Positions 38,919 through 48,696 of a stretch of 64,000 nucleotides of DNA are shown one piece after another (position 1 is the first letter of the stretch; every line of letters begins with the position of its first letter). The notes under the pieces were generated by a model, which did no database searches, was not told the origin of the DNA, and saw only the letters and a list, made by a program, of their open reading frames with translations. Source of the stretch: an uncultured Acidimicrobiales bacterium (GTDB lineage Bacteria > Actinomycetota > Acidimicrobiia > Acidimicrobiales > SHLQ01); the NCBI GenBank assembly GCA_937934655.1, contig CALGZB010000016.1:1-64000 (forward strand). The letters are read 5' to 3'. The translations under genes and the position numbers were made by a program.

Positions 38919-39335
38919 ATGACGAGCTATCTCGTTGTTGACTCCGGGTGCCGCATTCCGCTGGCCTCGGTCAACTGGACCTTCACGACCAGTCAGGGCC
39001 CCGGTGGGCAGCACGCCAACCGGTCGAATACGCGCGCCATCGCCCGACTCGCCATCGCCGACATCGAGGGGCTTCGCCCCGAGCAGGCGCAGACCCTCCT
39101 CGATCGTCATGGCGAGGATCTGCAGGTAAGTGTCGACGACACCCGCTCGCAGCACCGCAATCGCGAACTGGCGCTCGAACGGTTGAAAGCCAAGGTCGCC
39201 GGGGCCCGGGTTGTGACGCGGAAGCGGCGGGCAACCAAACCAAGCCGCGGAGCGAAGGAACGCCGCCTTAAGGCGAAGAAACAACGTTCGGGCGTGAAGT
39301 CCTCTCGTCGAAGCCCATCGCGAGACGACTACTAA
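38919..39335 (+). CDS. ArfB-like (YaeJ) peptidyl-tRNA hydrolase / class I release-factor homologue
   Basis: 138 residues. The GGQ peptidyl-tRNA hydrolysis motif is in FTTSQGPGGQHANRSNTRA. There is no codon-recognition domain, and the C-terminus is a long basic tail (VVTRKRRATKPSRGAKERRL) of the kind that enters the empty mRNA channel. ArfB proteins rescue stalled ribosomes lacking a stop codon. Size and layout fit the family well. Confidence 0.9.
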   Translation: MTSYLVVDSGCRIPLASVNWTFTTSQGPGGQHANRSNTRAIARLAIADIEGLRPEQAQTLLDRHGEDLQVSVDDTRSQHRNRELALERLKAKVAGARVVTRKRRATKPSRGAKERRLKAKKQRSGVKSSRRSPSRDDY

Positions 39336-39466
39336 CCACCGCCGAAGCCCAACGAGTACGAAATTGCCCGAAAGACACCAATACGGTGCTGTCGAGACCT
39401 ACATTGGGTGGGTTCAGGGCCGAAAGGCCTTCAGGTGAGCTTCCCTCCGCCGATTCGAGAAGAACG

Positions 39467-41593
39467 ATGTCTGTAACCGAGCGCGACGCAACCGACGTTT
39501 CCGACGATCCCGTGCCATCGGCCGACTTCACCCGCTTTCCGCACTTCCCTGCACTCGACGGCCTCCGAGGCCTCGCGGTCGCAGCGGTTCTTGTGTTCCA
39601 TGGCGAGTTCTCGTGGGCCTCCGGCGGTTTCCTTGGCGTGTCGACGTTCTTTACGTTGTCGGGCTTCCTCATCACGTCGTTGCTGCTCGCCGAACAAGCA
39701 CGCGAGGGCAAGATTGCGCTCGGCGCTTTCTGGGTACGTCGATTCCGACGGCTCATGCCTGCTGCAATCGCGGCAGTTGGTCTGATCTTTGTTGCCTGGC
39801 ATTCTCTCGACCGTCTCCAAGGCGGCGCGAACTTTACCGGCACCGGCGTCATGGATCGCCTCAACGGCGACCTGCTTGCAGGGCTTGTGTATGTAGCCAA
39901 TTGGCGGTTCGCGTTTCCCCCAGAAGGGGCGGGTTACGAAGACCTCTTCGGCGGTGGCGACTCAAGCCCAGCCGCCCACTTCTGGTCGCTTTCCATCGAA
40001 GAGCAGTTCTACGTGTTCTTCCCGCTTATTGCGATGATCGTGCTGTCAAAGCTGAAACTGTCGAAAGCCGTCTTTGGCGGTCTCCTTGCGGTGTCTCTGG
40101 CCGCATCGCTGGCGATGACCTTCGTTCTGTCGGGTTTTGACCGCATTTACAACGGCACCGATGTTCGGGCCGCCGAAATTCTCGTTGGGGCGCTTCTCGC
40201 CATTGCCTTCTCAACGCCAAAGGGGCGAGCGAGTATTACGTCGAATCCCCTTGTGGCTGCAGTGGGTGGCGTCGCCCTGGTCCTCTCGGCACTCAGTTGG
40301 GTGGTCCTCGACCTCGGCACGGGCTTCCTCCTCACCGGCGGCTTCTTTGTCTACGCACTGATAACCGCCACCCTTATCTGCGCCTCGACCCAAGCCCGGG
40401 GGCCTGTTGTGGCAGCCTTGAGTACCCCCGCCCTGCGTTGGCTTGGCGGCATCTCCTATGGCGCCTATCTCTACCACTGGCCGATCTTTCGGTGGGTCGA
40501 CGAGGCATCGACTGGCCTTTCGATCTATCCGCTGTTTGTCGTACGTATGGTGCTGACGTTTGCGTTTGCGTGGTTGTCGTTCCATTACCTCGAACAGCCG
40601 TTCCGACGAGGCGAGCGTCCGGGTCTGAAGGTTGCCTCGGGCGCATTGGCCATGGGTGTTGCTGCACTCTTTGTCGGTGGCATGGCGGTTGCGTACTCCG
40701 ATATCGGTCGACCAGAGCAGCTCGAAGCGTCCTTCGATGACGACGAAGAGGTTTCCCTTCTCGACACCGAGGAAGAAACGGAAGACCCAGGATCTGTCGA
40801 TGACCCGGACGATACGGTGCCATCAACCACCATCGACACCGTGCCATCGAGTGCTGCACCCGTCGAAACCGTGCCGCCAACCACCACAACCGAACCGCCC
40901 AACCTCGAAGGCACTCCACCGGTCATGATGGTCGTTGGCGACTCACTCGGCGACAACCTCTACAACGGTCTCGCTCGTCGAGGTGATGCTCTTGGTCTGG
41001 CAACGGTGGGCAACGCCACGTTCGGCGGTTGTGGCCTCGCAATCGGCGGCGAGATTCAGTGGCCCGATCAAGTCCGTCCTGCGTGTCGGCAAAACAACGA
41101 AGTCGCCGACAACGTGCTGGCCGAAAGTAATGCCGAGGTCGCAATTCTTGTCGCCGGTCCTGTCGACCTGCTTCCTCGACGACTGACCCCCGACGAACCC
41201 TTTGACCTTCCCGACTCCGACGAGTTCAAGGAACGACTCGAGGAAAATTACCAAGCGCTCCAAGATCGCTTCATCGATCAGGGTGTCGCAGTTCTGTGGG
41301 TCAACGTTCCGTGTGTCGAAGCTACGAAGGCCGAGGAGCTCGGCATCGTTGCTGGGGCGGTCGAGAACGTCAACGAGATTCTCCGGTCGGTAACGGCTGA
41401 TGCGGGCCCGGGTGTAGAGCTTTTCGATCTGTACGAAGAGGTTTGCGTCGATGGCGAGTTTGTTGGCGAACTCGCCGGCGATGAGACCGCTCGCGAGGAT
41501 GGATTGCACTTCAGTGACTTCATCGCCGACACACTGTCTGGATCGTTGTCGACACAGGCCCACCGAGCCGCAGAGCTCTTTGAGCGTCGATAA
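39467..41593 (+). CDS. OafA/YrhL-type acyltransferase fused to an SGNH domain
   Basis: 708 residues from ATG 39467; an upstream in-frame extension lacks family character. The acyltransferase-3 domain (about residues 25-400, ten membrane segments) begins FPALDGLRGLAVAAVLVFHG and contains FFTLSGFLITSLLL, WVRRFRRLMPAA and HFWSLSIEEQFYVFFPL. A Thr/Pro/Asp-rich linker leads to an extracytoplasmic SGNH domain: MMVVGDSLGDNLYNGLARRG (block I Ser) and EDGLHFSDFIADTL (block V Asp-His). Such fusions move acyl groups across the membrane and onto surface glycans. It is convergent with the SGNH lipoprotein gene. Confidence 0.92.
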   Translation: MSVTERDATDVSDDPVPSADFTRFPHFPALDGLRGLAVAAVLVFHGEFSWASGGFLGVSTFFTLSGFLITSLLLAEQAREGKIALGAFWVRRFRRLMPAAIAAVGLIFVAWHSLDRLQGGANFTGTGVMDRLNGDLLAGLVYVANWRFAFPPEGAGYEDLFGGGDSSPAAHFWSLSIEEQFYVFFPLIAMIVLSKLKLSKAVFGGLLAVSLAASLAMTFVLSGFDRIYNGTDVRAAEILVGALLAIAFSTPKGRASITSNPLVAAVGGVALVLSALSWVVLDLGTGFLLTGGFFVYALITATLICASTQARGPVVAALSTPALRWLGGISYGAYLYHWPIFRWVDEASTGLSIYPLFVVRMVLTFAFAWLSFHYLEQPFRRGERPGLKVASGALAMGVAALFVGGMAVAYSDIGRPEQLEASFDDDEEVSLLDTEEETEDPGSVDDPDDTVPSTTIDTVPSSAAPVETVPPTTTTEPPNLEGTPPVMMVVGDSLGDNLYNGLARRGDALGLATVGNATFGGCGLAIGGEIQWPDQVRPACRQNNEVADNVLAESNAEVAILVAGPVDLLPRRLTPDEPFDLPDSDEFKERLEENYQALQDRFIDQGVAVLWVNVPCVEATKAEELGIVAGAVENVNEILRSVTADAGPGVELFDLYEEVCVDGEFVGELAGDETAREDGLHFSDFIADTLSGSLSTQAHRAAELFERR

Positions 41594-41618
41594 CCCCTGA
41601 CGAGCAGCGGCTCTTCGG

Positions 41619-42647
41619 CTATTCCTCGGCTGCGGTTACTTGGACTGGTGTGGCCGACGGCGGGTTGTCGGTACTCCACTGCGCCTGGGCGGCCGAGATA
41701 ATGGGAGCGGTAAGCGCACCCGCATACCGGAACGCTCCGCTCGACCATGTCGGACACGTGTTGGTCTCGATGGGAACATCGGGGCCGTAGCCGCCTGAAC
41801 AGAAATGCACCCCGTCAGGTTCGCGGACCAGGTTGACACCGATGCCGTTCTCGTCGACCCCGCCGGTGCACGGTTCGGTTGGCAGACAGGGGAGTGTTTC
41901 GGCGTAGTTGCCATCGGCGTCAAGAACGGCCCGGCCGGCCTCGACAAGTACGACGTCGTCGCGTCCGTCGGCGAGATCAGCAAAGAGGCCGTTGAGTTCC
42001 TCTGATGAGTTGATGCCCAGAACCAACTCGCCGCGAGAGGTCGGAATAGTCGGGAGATAGACCGTTGCTCCAGCGTCGGTGAATCGATCGATGGTTTCGC
42101 CGAGGTCCGAGCGGAACTTGTCGAGTACCTCTTGGTCGCTGAGGTCGGACCCATCAGCGTTCTTCATGCATGGACTGAAGGTGTTGTTGGTGAAGAACAG
42201 GACCACTGCCCAAAGGTCGATGCTTGCGATGTCTTCATCGAACCGTGGGTACCAATCACAAATCGCCGATCCCGGGAACGTTCCCGGAAAATAGTTCAGC
42301 CGGCCGCCAAGCTCGAGAAAGGTTCCGACCCATTCTTGTGCCGAAGCGGCCAAACTATCGCCGTAGTAGGCGACGTTGTATCCCGACGGCGTGTCGGGCG
42401 TCTGCGACCGCACCTCGAGGTTGACGAGGGGCGTCGGCTCGGAGGAGTCGCTGGGTGCGGGGGCGATGGTGGTGTCTTCGCTTGTTGCCGCGGACGAGTC
42501 GCTAGTGGTGATGGTTGTGGTGGTGGTCTCGGCTCCTCCCTCGGGTTCGCTTGTGCTCGAGGTCTGATCGGCGCCGGTGGAGTCGGTCGAGGCGCAACCG
42601 GCAAGCAACAGCAGTGTTGCTACGGCGAGGGAAAGAGATCGTTTCAT
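41619..42647 (-). CDS. SGNH/GDSL-like lipoprotein
   Basis: 342 residues. Signal peptide with lipobox SLAVATLLLLAGCASTDST (Cys18 lipidated), a Ser/Thr/Glu-rich linker of about 60 residues, then an SGNH-type domain: NVAYYGDSLAASAQEWVG (block I Ser) and REPDGVHFCSGGYG (block V Asp-His). TIPTSRGELVLGINSSEE lies between. Likely an acyl-esterase or acyltransferase acting on extracellular glycan; it resembles the SGNH half of the neighbouring acyltransferase fusion. It is the last gene of the minus-strand glycan cluster, 14 bases after the AftD-like gene. Confidence 0.8.
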   Translation of the reverse strand: MKRSLSLAVATLLLLAGCASTDSTGADQTSSTSEPEGGAETTTTTITTSDSSAATSEDTTIAPAPSDSSEPTPLVNLEVRSQTPDTPSGYNVAYYGDSLAASAQEWVGTFLELGGRLNYFPGTFPGSAICDWYPRFDEDIASIDLWAVVLFFTNNTFSPCMKNADGSDLSDQEVLDKFRSDLGETIDRFTDAGATVYLPTIPTSRGELVLGINSSEELNGLFADLADGRDDVVLVEAGRAVLDADGNYAETLPCLPTEPCTGGVDENGIGVNLVREPDGVHFCSGGYGPDVPIETNTCPTWSSGAFRYAGALTAPIISAAQAQWSTDNPPSATPVQVTAAEE

Positions 42648-42661
42648 AATCGGCAGAGACC

Positions 42662-45600
42662 TTAGTGGGGGAGTCGACGGCTGTCGTGATGGTCGGTGTC
42701 GTGCGGGGTGTGGTCGTCGGGAGCCGGGTGTTCGACCGAATCGAGGCGGATTCGAACGACTTCGGTGGCGAGCATGAGTAGTGCGGCGACGCTCAGTACA
42801 TGAACGTCACCAAAGAATTCGGGCCACCCGAAACCGGTGGGGAATCGGTGGCGGAATTGCTGGATTGTTGTGTATGCGCCCGAAAGAACCAGAAGGAGCG
42901 CAGCTGCGGCAGGCAGGGACCGGCGGGCGGTCTCGCGTTTCAACGAAGCGACGAGCAGAACAGGAAAGACGATGCTGGCGGCTCGCCACTGTGGAAGGTT
43001 GAGGAGCGCGAAGACCCCAATTCCCAGAGCGCCAACGAGTAACTGCCACGCCGGAGCGGAGCTGGGGTCCTGTCGTTTCGTCGCAAGTCTTGGGTCGTCC
43101 GGCAGAGGCCGGTTGGAAACCGGCCCACCAGAAAGCGACAGATCGGTCTGGCGTCGACCGGTGATAAAGAGTGCCAGGCAAAGCAGCGCACCGAAGACGG
43201 TGGCCCAGAGCCCCTTGGCTACCGTTTGCTGGGGAGTCCACTCGACTCGCAGATTTACCGGACCATCGAGTTGCGGGTACGCCGAAGGGTCGATCAACCA
43301 ACCGTTGGCGTAACCATCGACCAACGTCGGTGGGCCAAGGTCGCCGAGCTGTGGGCTCGTGGCTTTCCACCCATCGTTCACGCTCTGGCCCAGCACGAAC
43401 CAGTAGGGGGATGTGGCGGAATCGATCTCGACCTCGGTATGGACTCGGCCGTCGTCGAGGACCTTGACGGAGGGGGCTGCCGCGGCGGTGCCCAGCTGAT
43501 CGGTGGCGTGAGTTGTCAGCACGAGCTGGTCGATGTCGATTCCTGTTGAACGACCGCGTGCGGTCATGATGTCGACGTCGCCTGCGGGCAGCGCCGTGGA
43601 AGGCTCACAACCGGTTATGTCGAGCGGCCGCCGGGCCAAGGCATCGCTGCGGGTACCAGTCACCCGAACCGGGGCCGGCCGTCCAGCGATGCTGAGGAGG
43701 TCATCGCGGCATCCCGTGTCGAACTGGAGTGCACCGTCGACCTGCTGGGCGGGCGTCGCGTCGCCGATCCTCCACTCGGAAATCCCGAGGGGCAGCGCCA
43801 CTTGGCTTCTGGAGTACCACTCCTTGGTGATCCGCTCGTTAACCCCACGGAACACCAAGCGGAATGTCGTTCCTTGGGCCTCGGCGATCGGTACCGAAAA
43901 GGACACCGATTGGTTCCGTTCGAGCAACCCGTCGACGGTCGGAAGGCTCACCGTTTCGTGCAACGTGCCGTCGATGATCACGTCGATCACCGTCGGGACC
44001 GAGTGCCGATCGTCGACAACGACGTCGAGGTCGAGTGAGTCAATAGTGGTCTCGGCTGCGGCCTGATATTCGAGCCAGTGGTCGGGCTGCGGTCCAAACG
44101 GAGTGGTGAAGATCGTTGATTGGTCGTGATCGAAGGCGGCCCGAGGTTTGGCGTTGAGCGCTCCGGCCAAACTCCCCGATGCGGAAGTGCGGGCCACGAG
44201 GTCGTCGGGCGAAAGAAGCTGGGCGACTCTCTGGTCGGATGCGTAGGAACTGAGTCGCGCCTGGCCGCTGAGGGCCACCCCAATAGATTCGGGGAGCTCA
44301 ACACGGCGCCGCATCATTTCTTCGCCATCGGAACGCACCGGCTCACGTGCGTCGGAGCGAAGGCGCGAGAGCACCAGTGCCAAAGGCTGTTGCCCAAGGT
44401 CGCTGCTCGCGGCAAGAAGGTCGGTGGGTACCCGAATCACCTCGGCAACGTCGACGCCCGGAATCTCGACCTCTGCAATCCCTACGCCGCTCAGTCCGAC
44501 GTAGTTGTCGCGAGGCCCAGCGTTTGTTGCGAGGATCTCGAGCCGGAGCGTTCGGAACGAATGTGGCTGGGTGAACGAGATCTCTTGGCCCGTCCTTCGC
44601 CGAGAGCTGGCATCGAGCGCAACGTCGACGAACGTGTCGTCGGTATGGACCCGGAGCTCGGTGATGAACCGATTCCGATTGCCATTGAGCGGTTGGACTA
44701 CCTGGATGCTCGCAACATCAGCGACCGGCCTGTCAAGCTCGATCTGAAGCGACTCGCCCCGAACGTCATCGAAAGCACCGACTCGCCACGCCGTCGCCTT
44801 GTCACCGTCGACGCCCAGCGTTGCTCGGTTGTCGACGGTATAGGTGACTGGGTTGCCGTAGTTGGAGGCGGTAACGGTGGCACCCTCATGAACGGCCACG
44901 GTCTGGTGGGCGGAGGTCTCCTCGGGGAACACGTCGAGGCGGTAGTCGCCCGGGTCGTCGGCGGGCTCTTCCTCGGCCCGCTCGATATAGCCGGTGTTCT
45001 CGCGGATTGTGCCCCAATGGCGAGCTTGGCGGCGATTGGAGTCGGTAACGATCAGAAGCGGGAGGTCAGCGCCGGCGTTGTTGTTGAGCATCGCGGCCAA
45101 TTCATCTTGGCGGTCGGCGAAGGTGGCCGAAAACAGGAGGAGCCGGTCGGTGTCGATGAGGCCAGCGGCACCCGCATCGACAAGTCCTTGGGCATCTCCT
45201 GCCACGATGATCGGCGAGTCGGCTGGACGAACCCGAACGATCGGTAGCGGATCGGAGACGCCGAAGACGGCGACGGGCGAGGGCGACTCGGCAGCGGCTT
45301 GACGAAGCAGGTCGGCACCCAGCTCGATCTCGTCGATGAGGGTCTGCTCGGGCCCTGCGACGTTCGGCGCTTGTGGACCGAACAAGATGGGCTCGTCGAG
45401 CCCGGGCGTTTCGAGAAGCTGTGCCCAGGTTTCGTCCGGTCGGGGGGTGCGGAATCGCTCGTATTTGAGATCGGCCCGGAGCACGACATCGCCAACGCCC
45501 ATAAGGCGGGCCACCGGCGCTAACGCTTCGGGGCTGTATTCACCCTCTTGAAAGCGACGGTCGAGCTCGATGACCAAAGATGCAGCGGGTTCGGAACCGA

Positions 45601-47089
45601 AAGGCACGAGCTCGCGGGCGATGTACGGCCTATCGGTGAGCCCCGGAGTGATTGGTTCGACCGTGTTGCCCCACCGATACGAAGCGAAATCGGCGCCGGG
45701 TACTTCGAGAATTCGGGTGTCGTTGCCGGCAGCATCGAGATGGTCGATGGCATCGACCCAGTAATCGGGGATCTCCTCGGGCCGTTGGAGATGCTCAGCG
45801 ATGAATTGGCCGGTCCAGAGAGGCGGGAGGTTTGCGATGATCAGCACGGTGAGGACAGCACGCAGCGGGCCTTCGACGGGCGGTCGCCATCGCGAGAGCG
45901 CGGAGACGCCGGCGCCGAGAAGAACCGATGTCCCGAGAACCAGAAGCGGTGTTGCTCTGGGTGTGCTGCGAAGCGCGAGGCCGGTGTCGCTTCGGGTGAA
46001 CTCGGTAAACCAGTTGCCGAGGAAAGAGCTGGATTCATAGGGATGGCCGCCAACTGCCATGAATCCCCCCACCACGATCAGCAGCACGAAGAACGAGCGA
46101 TGCCGCCAGCGAGTCATAGCGGCAGCCGCGAGCGCCAAGATCGGGAGACCAAAGCTAAGGATGAGCAGCGGGGTACGCGAGGTGTAGGCAATACTCGGCT
46201 CAATCCACTGGCCGAGGCTGTCGTTGCCATAGAAGAACCAGTAACCGAGCCCACGAAAGGCCTCGGTGGCGGTGGATGAATCGGCAATCGCCTCGTAGGT
46301 CTCGGTATAGCGCAGAACCGACGGGCCATAGGTTCCCTGCATGACCAGACCGACAACCCACCACAACGCGGTGAGGGCGGTCAGGGCTCCAATTCGAAGC
46401 GCAGTAGCGACCACGGCAGGGAAGGTGATGTTGTGCGGTCCATCATCGGCGCTCGTGCTGTACCAGGCATGGAGCAGCCACAGCACGGGGCCAATCCCAA
46501 TGAGAAGGAGCGATGTGGCGTTGGTGCCTCCGATCGTCATAGCGACCAGAGCGAACCCGGCGGGGTAGCGCCAGCCGCCAACCCGAAGTGAGCGTGCCGC
46601 GAAGGAAATCAGCCAACCGAGTCCGGCCCAGGGGAGTGTCAGCACCGAAATTCGAGCCACATAGGACAATGGGTAGGGGCTCAGCATGTAGGCGAGCGAG
46701 GCGATGAATACCCCGCCGTTGTTCCAACCGATCGCTCGAAGCATCGACCGGACGCCCATGGCAGCGGCAAACATGATGGTGGCGAGCCACAATCGTTGGC
46801 CAACCCAATCGGGCAAGCCCAGGGTTTCGCTCAGCCAGAAGAACGGACCCATCGGCCACAGATAGCCAATATTTTGATGGGGTACGGTTCCGAGCCCGAC
46901 GTCTTCCAGCCAGAGGTAGGGCGCACCCGAGAGGAGTTTCGATGGGTCGAGGTAGAGATATGGCTTGGTATCGGCGCCGACAACCCCGGGGGCGGTAAGT
47001 AGCAGGGGCACATACGCCAGAGCCGCCAGGATGATCACTTCGAGCTTGGGGTTGCTTGTCACCCGCGAGACGCGCGACCACAGTGGCAT
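42662..47089 (-). CDS. AftD-like alpha-(1->3)-arabinofuranosyltransferase (DUF3367)
   Basis: 1475 residues, close to mycobacterial AftD (about 1400). The N-terminal GT-C part has more than ten membrane segments and the conserved opening VVGADTKPYLYLDPSKLLSG, with the DxK-type acidic motif in the first loop, then WLEDVGLGTVPHQNIGYLWP. The long extracytoplasmic region contains discoidin/CBM-like segments (ASNYGNPVTYTVDNRATLGV and a later ALNAKPRAAFDHDQSTIFTT). A C-terminal pair of membrane segments ends the protein. AftD adds arabinofuranose from decaprenyl-phospho-arabinose to arabinan. Finding it implies an arabinan-like wall polymer or another pentofuranose glycan. Gene order places it with GT4, DUF2304 and GT2 genes. 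Confidence 0.85.
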   Translation of the reverse strand: MPLWSRVSRVTSNPKLEVIILAALAYVPLLLTAPGVVGADTKPYLYLDPSKLLSGAPYLWLEDVGLGTVPHQNIGYLWPMGPFFWLSETLGLPDWVGQRLWLATIMFAAAMGVRSMLRAIGWNNGGVFIASLAYMLSPYPLSYVARISVLTLPWAGLGWLISFAARSLRVGGWRYPAGFALVAMTIGGTNATSLLLIGIGPVLWLLHAWYSTSADDGPHNITFPAVVATALRIGALTALTALWWVVGLVMQGTYGPSVLRYTETYEAIADSSTATEAFRGLGYWFFYGNDSLGQWIEPSIAYTSRTPLLILSFGLPILALAAAAMTRWRHRSFFVLLIVVGGFMAVGGHPYESSSFLGNWFTEFTRSDTGLALRSTPRATPLLVLGTSVLLGAGVSALSRWRPPVEGPLRAVLTVLIIANLPPLWTGQFIAEHLQRPEEIPDYWVDAIDHLDAAGNDTRILEVPGADFASYRWGNTVEPITPGLTDRPYIARELVPFGSEPAASLVIELDRRFQEGEYSPEALAPVARLMGVGDVVLRADLKYERFRTPRPDETWAQLLETPGLDEPILFGPQAPNVAGPEQTLIDEIELGADLLRQAAAESPSPVAVFGVSDPLPIVRVRPADSPIIVAGDAQGLVDAGAAGLIDTDRLLLFSATFADRQDELAAMLNNNAGADLPLLIVTDSNRRQARHWGTIRENTGYIERAEEEPADDPGDYRLDVFPEETSAHQTVAVHEGATVTASNYGNPVTYTVDNRATLGVDGDKATAWRVGAFDDVRGESLQIELDRPVADVASIQVVQPLNGNRNRFITELRVHTDDTFVDVALDASSRRRTGQEISFTQPHSFRTLRLEILATNAGPRDNYVGLSGVGIAEVEIPGVDVAEVIRVPTDLLAASSDLGQQPLALVLSRLRSDAREPVRSDGEEMMRRRVELPESIGVALSGQARLSSYASDQRVAQLLSPDDLVARTSASGSLAGALNAKPRAAFDHDQSTIFTTPFGPQPDHWLEYQAAAETTIDSLDLDVVVDDRHSVPTVIDVIIDGTLHETVSLPTVDGLLERNQSVSFSVPIAEAQGTTFRLVFRGVNERITKEWYSRSQVALPLGISEWRIGDATPAQQVDGALQFDTGCRDDLLSIAGRPAPVRVTGTRSDALARRPLDITGCEPSTALPAGDVDIMTARGRSTGIDIDQLVLTTHATDQLGTAAAAPSVKVLDDGRVHTEVEIDSATSPYWFVLGQSVNDGWKATSPQLGDLGPPTLVDGYANGWLIDPSAYPQLDGPVNLRVEWTPQQTVAKGLWATVFGALLCLALFITGRRQTDLSLSGGPVSNRPLPDDPRLATKRQDPSSAPAWQLLVGALGIGVFALLNLPQWRAASIVFPVLLVASLKRETARRSLPAAAALLLVLSGAYTTIQQFRHRFPTGFGWPEFFGDVHVLSVAALLMLATEVVRIRLDSVEHPAPDDHTPHDTDHHDSRRLPH

Positions 47090-47092
47090 TGG

Positions 47093-48301
47093 CTAGTTTC
47101 GTCCGTGCCCTTTGCGGAGGGCGTCGTCGACGAGGCATTGGAGTGCTCCGCGGGCGGTTGCGCCCCAGGTGAATCGGCTGGCGTGCGCTTGCGCTCCGGC
47201 ACTGAGCTGGGCCCGAAGATCCGCATCGGACAGAATCGCTGAGAGGTGGTCGATGAATTCGCTGTCGCTGGTAGCGAGAAGTCCGGACAGGCCATCGGCT
47301 ACCGAGTCGCGGTGACCGGCGATATCGGTGGCGACGGCAGGCGTTCCGCAGGCAGCAGCCTCGGTGAGGGTCATCCCCCACCCTTCGGATATGGAGGCAC
47401 TCGCAACGAGCCAGGCTCGTTGGTACAGATCGATGAGTTGTTCATCGGAGACACTTCCGGCCAAGTGCACCCAGTCCTCCGCATCGAGGTTTCGGATGAG
47501 CGCTTCGAGGTTGTCCTGCTCGTAGCCTTCGCCAACGATGACCAACTCCACGTCGGGGTGGGTCGGTCGGATTCGATCAACCAGTCCGATGAGGAGCTCG
47601 AATCGCTTCGAGGTCATCAGACGCCCGACGGCCACGATTAGCGGGGTGGGATTGCTCTCACCCGGAGAGAACTTGGGGTCAACGCCGGGCGGAACCACGT
47701 GCATTTGGGTCGGGCTGAAACCGAGATGCTCGACGAGTTCAGACTTCGACGATTCGGAGAGCGTCACGATGGGGGTCTGTCGATAGAACGGCGGAGCGAT
47801 GCGGGTTTCGAGCGTGGTGCCGAGCCGGGCGAGTTTCGGGCCAAGAACCAGCGGCCACATCTTGTCGTGGTGATGATGCAGAAACACGATTCGTGGTTGG
47901 CGGGTCCAGAGCGGCGTAAGGAAGGGGATGCCGTTCCAAATCTCCACCACCGCATCGCGACCTTTTCGGCGTTGCGCCACCTCGGATACCACGGCCCGAG
48001 GGAACACCATGTAGCGACCGGCTTTGCGAATGACCCGGTATCCGTCTCGGGTGGCTTCGGCTGGAGAACCCTGTGCCCAGCTGGTGCGCATCGTCACGTC
48101 GAGGCCGGCTTCGGCCCAAAGTTTGGCGACCATCGCAGCGTGGATCTCTGAGCCACCTGCTTCGACATCGGCGAGGTCGCGCCATGCGAGCATGTGGATT
48201 CGAGAGATGTTGGCCGATGCGGCAAGGTCGCCGAGCTTGGTGATCTCGTCGTGGTCGAGGCTGACCGACGGCGTGGTGGTTTTGCGGCGAGGCGTGAGCA
48301 T
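47093..48301 (-). CDS. Family 4 glycosyltransferase
   Basis: 402 residues from ATG 48301, just after the DUF2304 stop; a longer open frame upstream overlaps DUF2304 in another frame and is rejected. GT-B features: RIHMLAWRDLADVEAGGSEI (N-terminal Gly-rich acceptor loop), FLHHHHDKMWPLVLG, VVPPGVDPKFSPG, PLIVAVGRLMTSKRFELLIG and the donor-binding EX7E region SASISEGWGMTLTEAAACG. It transfers a nucleotide-sugar residue on the cytoplasmic side. It precedes the AftD-like gene by 3 bases. Confidence 0.9.
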   Translation of the reverse strand: MLTPRRKTTTPSVSLDHDEITKLGDLAASANISRIHMLAWRDLADVEAGGSEIHAAMVAKLWAEAGLDVTMRTSWAQGSPAEATRDGYRVIRKAGRYMVFPRAVVSEVAQRRKGRDAVVEIWNGIPFLTPLWTRQPRIVFLHHHHDKMWPLVLGPKLARLGTTLETRIAPPFYRQTPIVTLSESSKSELVEHLGFSPTQMHVVPPGVDPKFSPGESNPTPLIVAVGRLMTSKRFELLIGLVDRIRPTHPDVELVIVGEGYEQDNLEALIRNLDAEDWVHLAGSVSDEQLIDLYQRAWLVASASISEGWGMTLTEAAACGTPAVATDIAGHRDSVADGLSGLLATSDSEFIDHLSAILSDADLRAQLSAGAQAHASRFTWGATARGALQCLVDDALRKGHGRN

Positions 48302-48306
48302 GACGA

Positions 48307-48696
48307 CTAGCTGTGTTCTTGGTGTTGTGCGGGTTCGACAGGTTGGTTTGCCCGTTGCTGGGTTGTTAGTTCGTTGCGAAGCAGGGCAACTTCTTCGGCC
48401 AGTGTGCGGGCTCGACTCTCGAGTCGAGAGAGCTCGAAGGAAAAGTGCACCGCAATGATGAGCAGGAACGCCACGGCCAGCATGAGGAACAAGGCGGGCT
48501 GATAATTGACACCCAGACTGTCGGCGATGAGGTCGAGAAGCGCTGGCCATGCCGCGATAAGGAGAAGGCCTAGGCCGACGGTTAGCCACAACAGCGAGTA
48601 CTTCGCCCGCAGAACCTGACGCCGGACGAGTCGGAGGATCGCCAAGATAGTGCCCCCGGTGATGGCGATAAGAAGGAGGTGGGCTCCGGTACTCAT
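48307..48696 (-). CDS. DUF2304 small membrane protein
   Basis: 129 residues with three hydrophobic segments (LLLIAITGGTILAILRLV, LLWLTVGLGLLLIAAWPALL, ALFLMLAVAFLLIIAVHFSF) and a cytoplasmic coiled-coil tail ELSRLESRARTLAEEVALLR. DUF2304 genes typically sit next to DPM1-like GT2 genes in glycan loci, as here. The start overlaps the GT2 stop (ATGA). It may help membrane-anchor or flip a polyprenyl-phospho-sugar. Confidence 0.88.
   Translation of the reverse strand: MSTGAHLLLIAITGGTILAILRLVRRQVLRAKYSLLWLTVGLGLLLIAAWPALLDLIADSLGVNYQPALFLMLAVAFLLIIAVHFSFELSRLESRARTLAEEVALLRNELTTQQRANQPVEPAQHQEHS

Noticed and set aside
47093-48589. Longer start for the GT4 gene at 48589
   Set aside because: The extra 96 residues overlap the well-supported DUF2304 gene in another frame and look like non-coding translation; the ATG at 48301 matches the family start.
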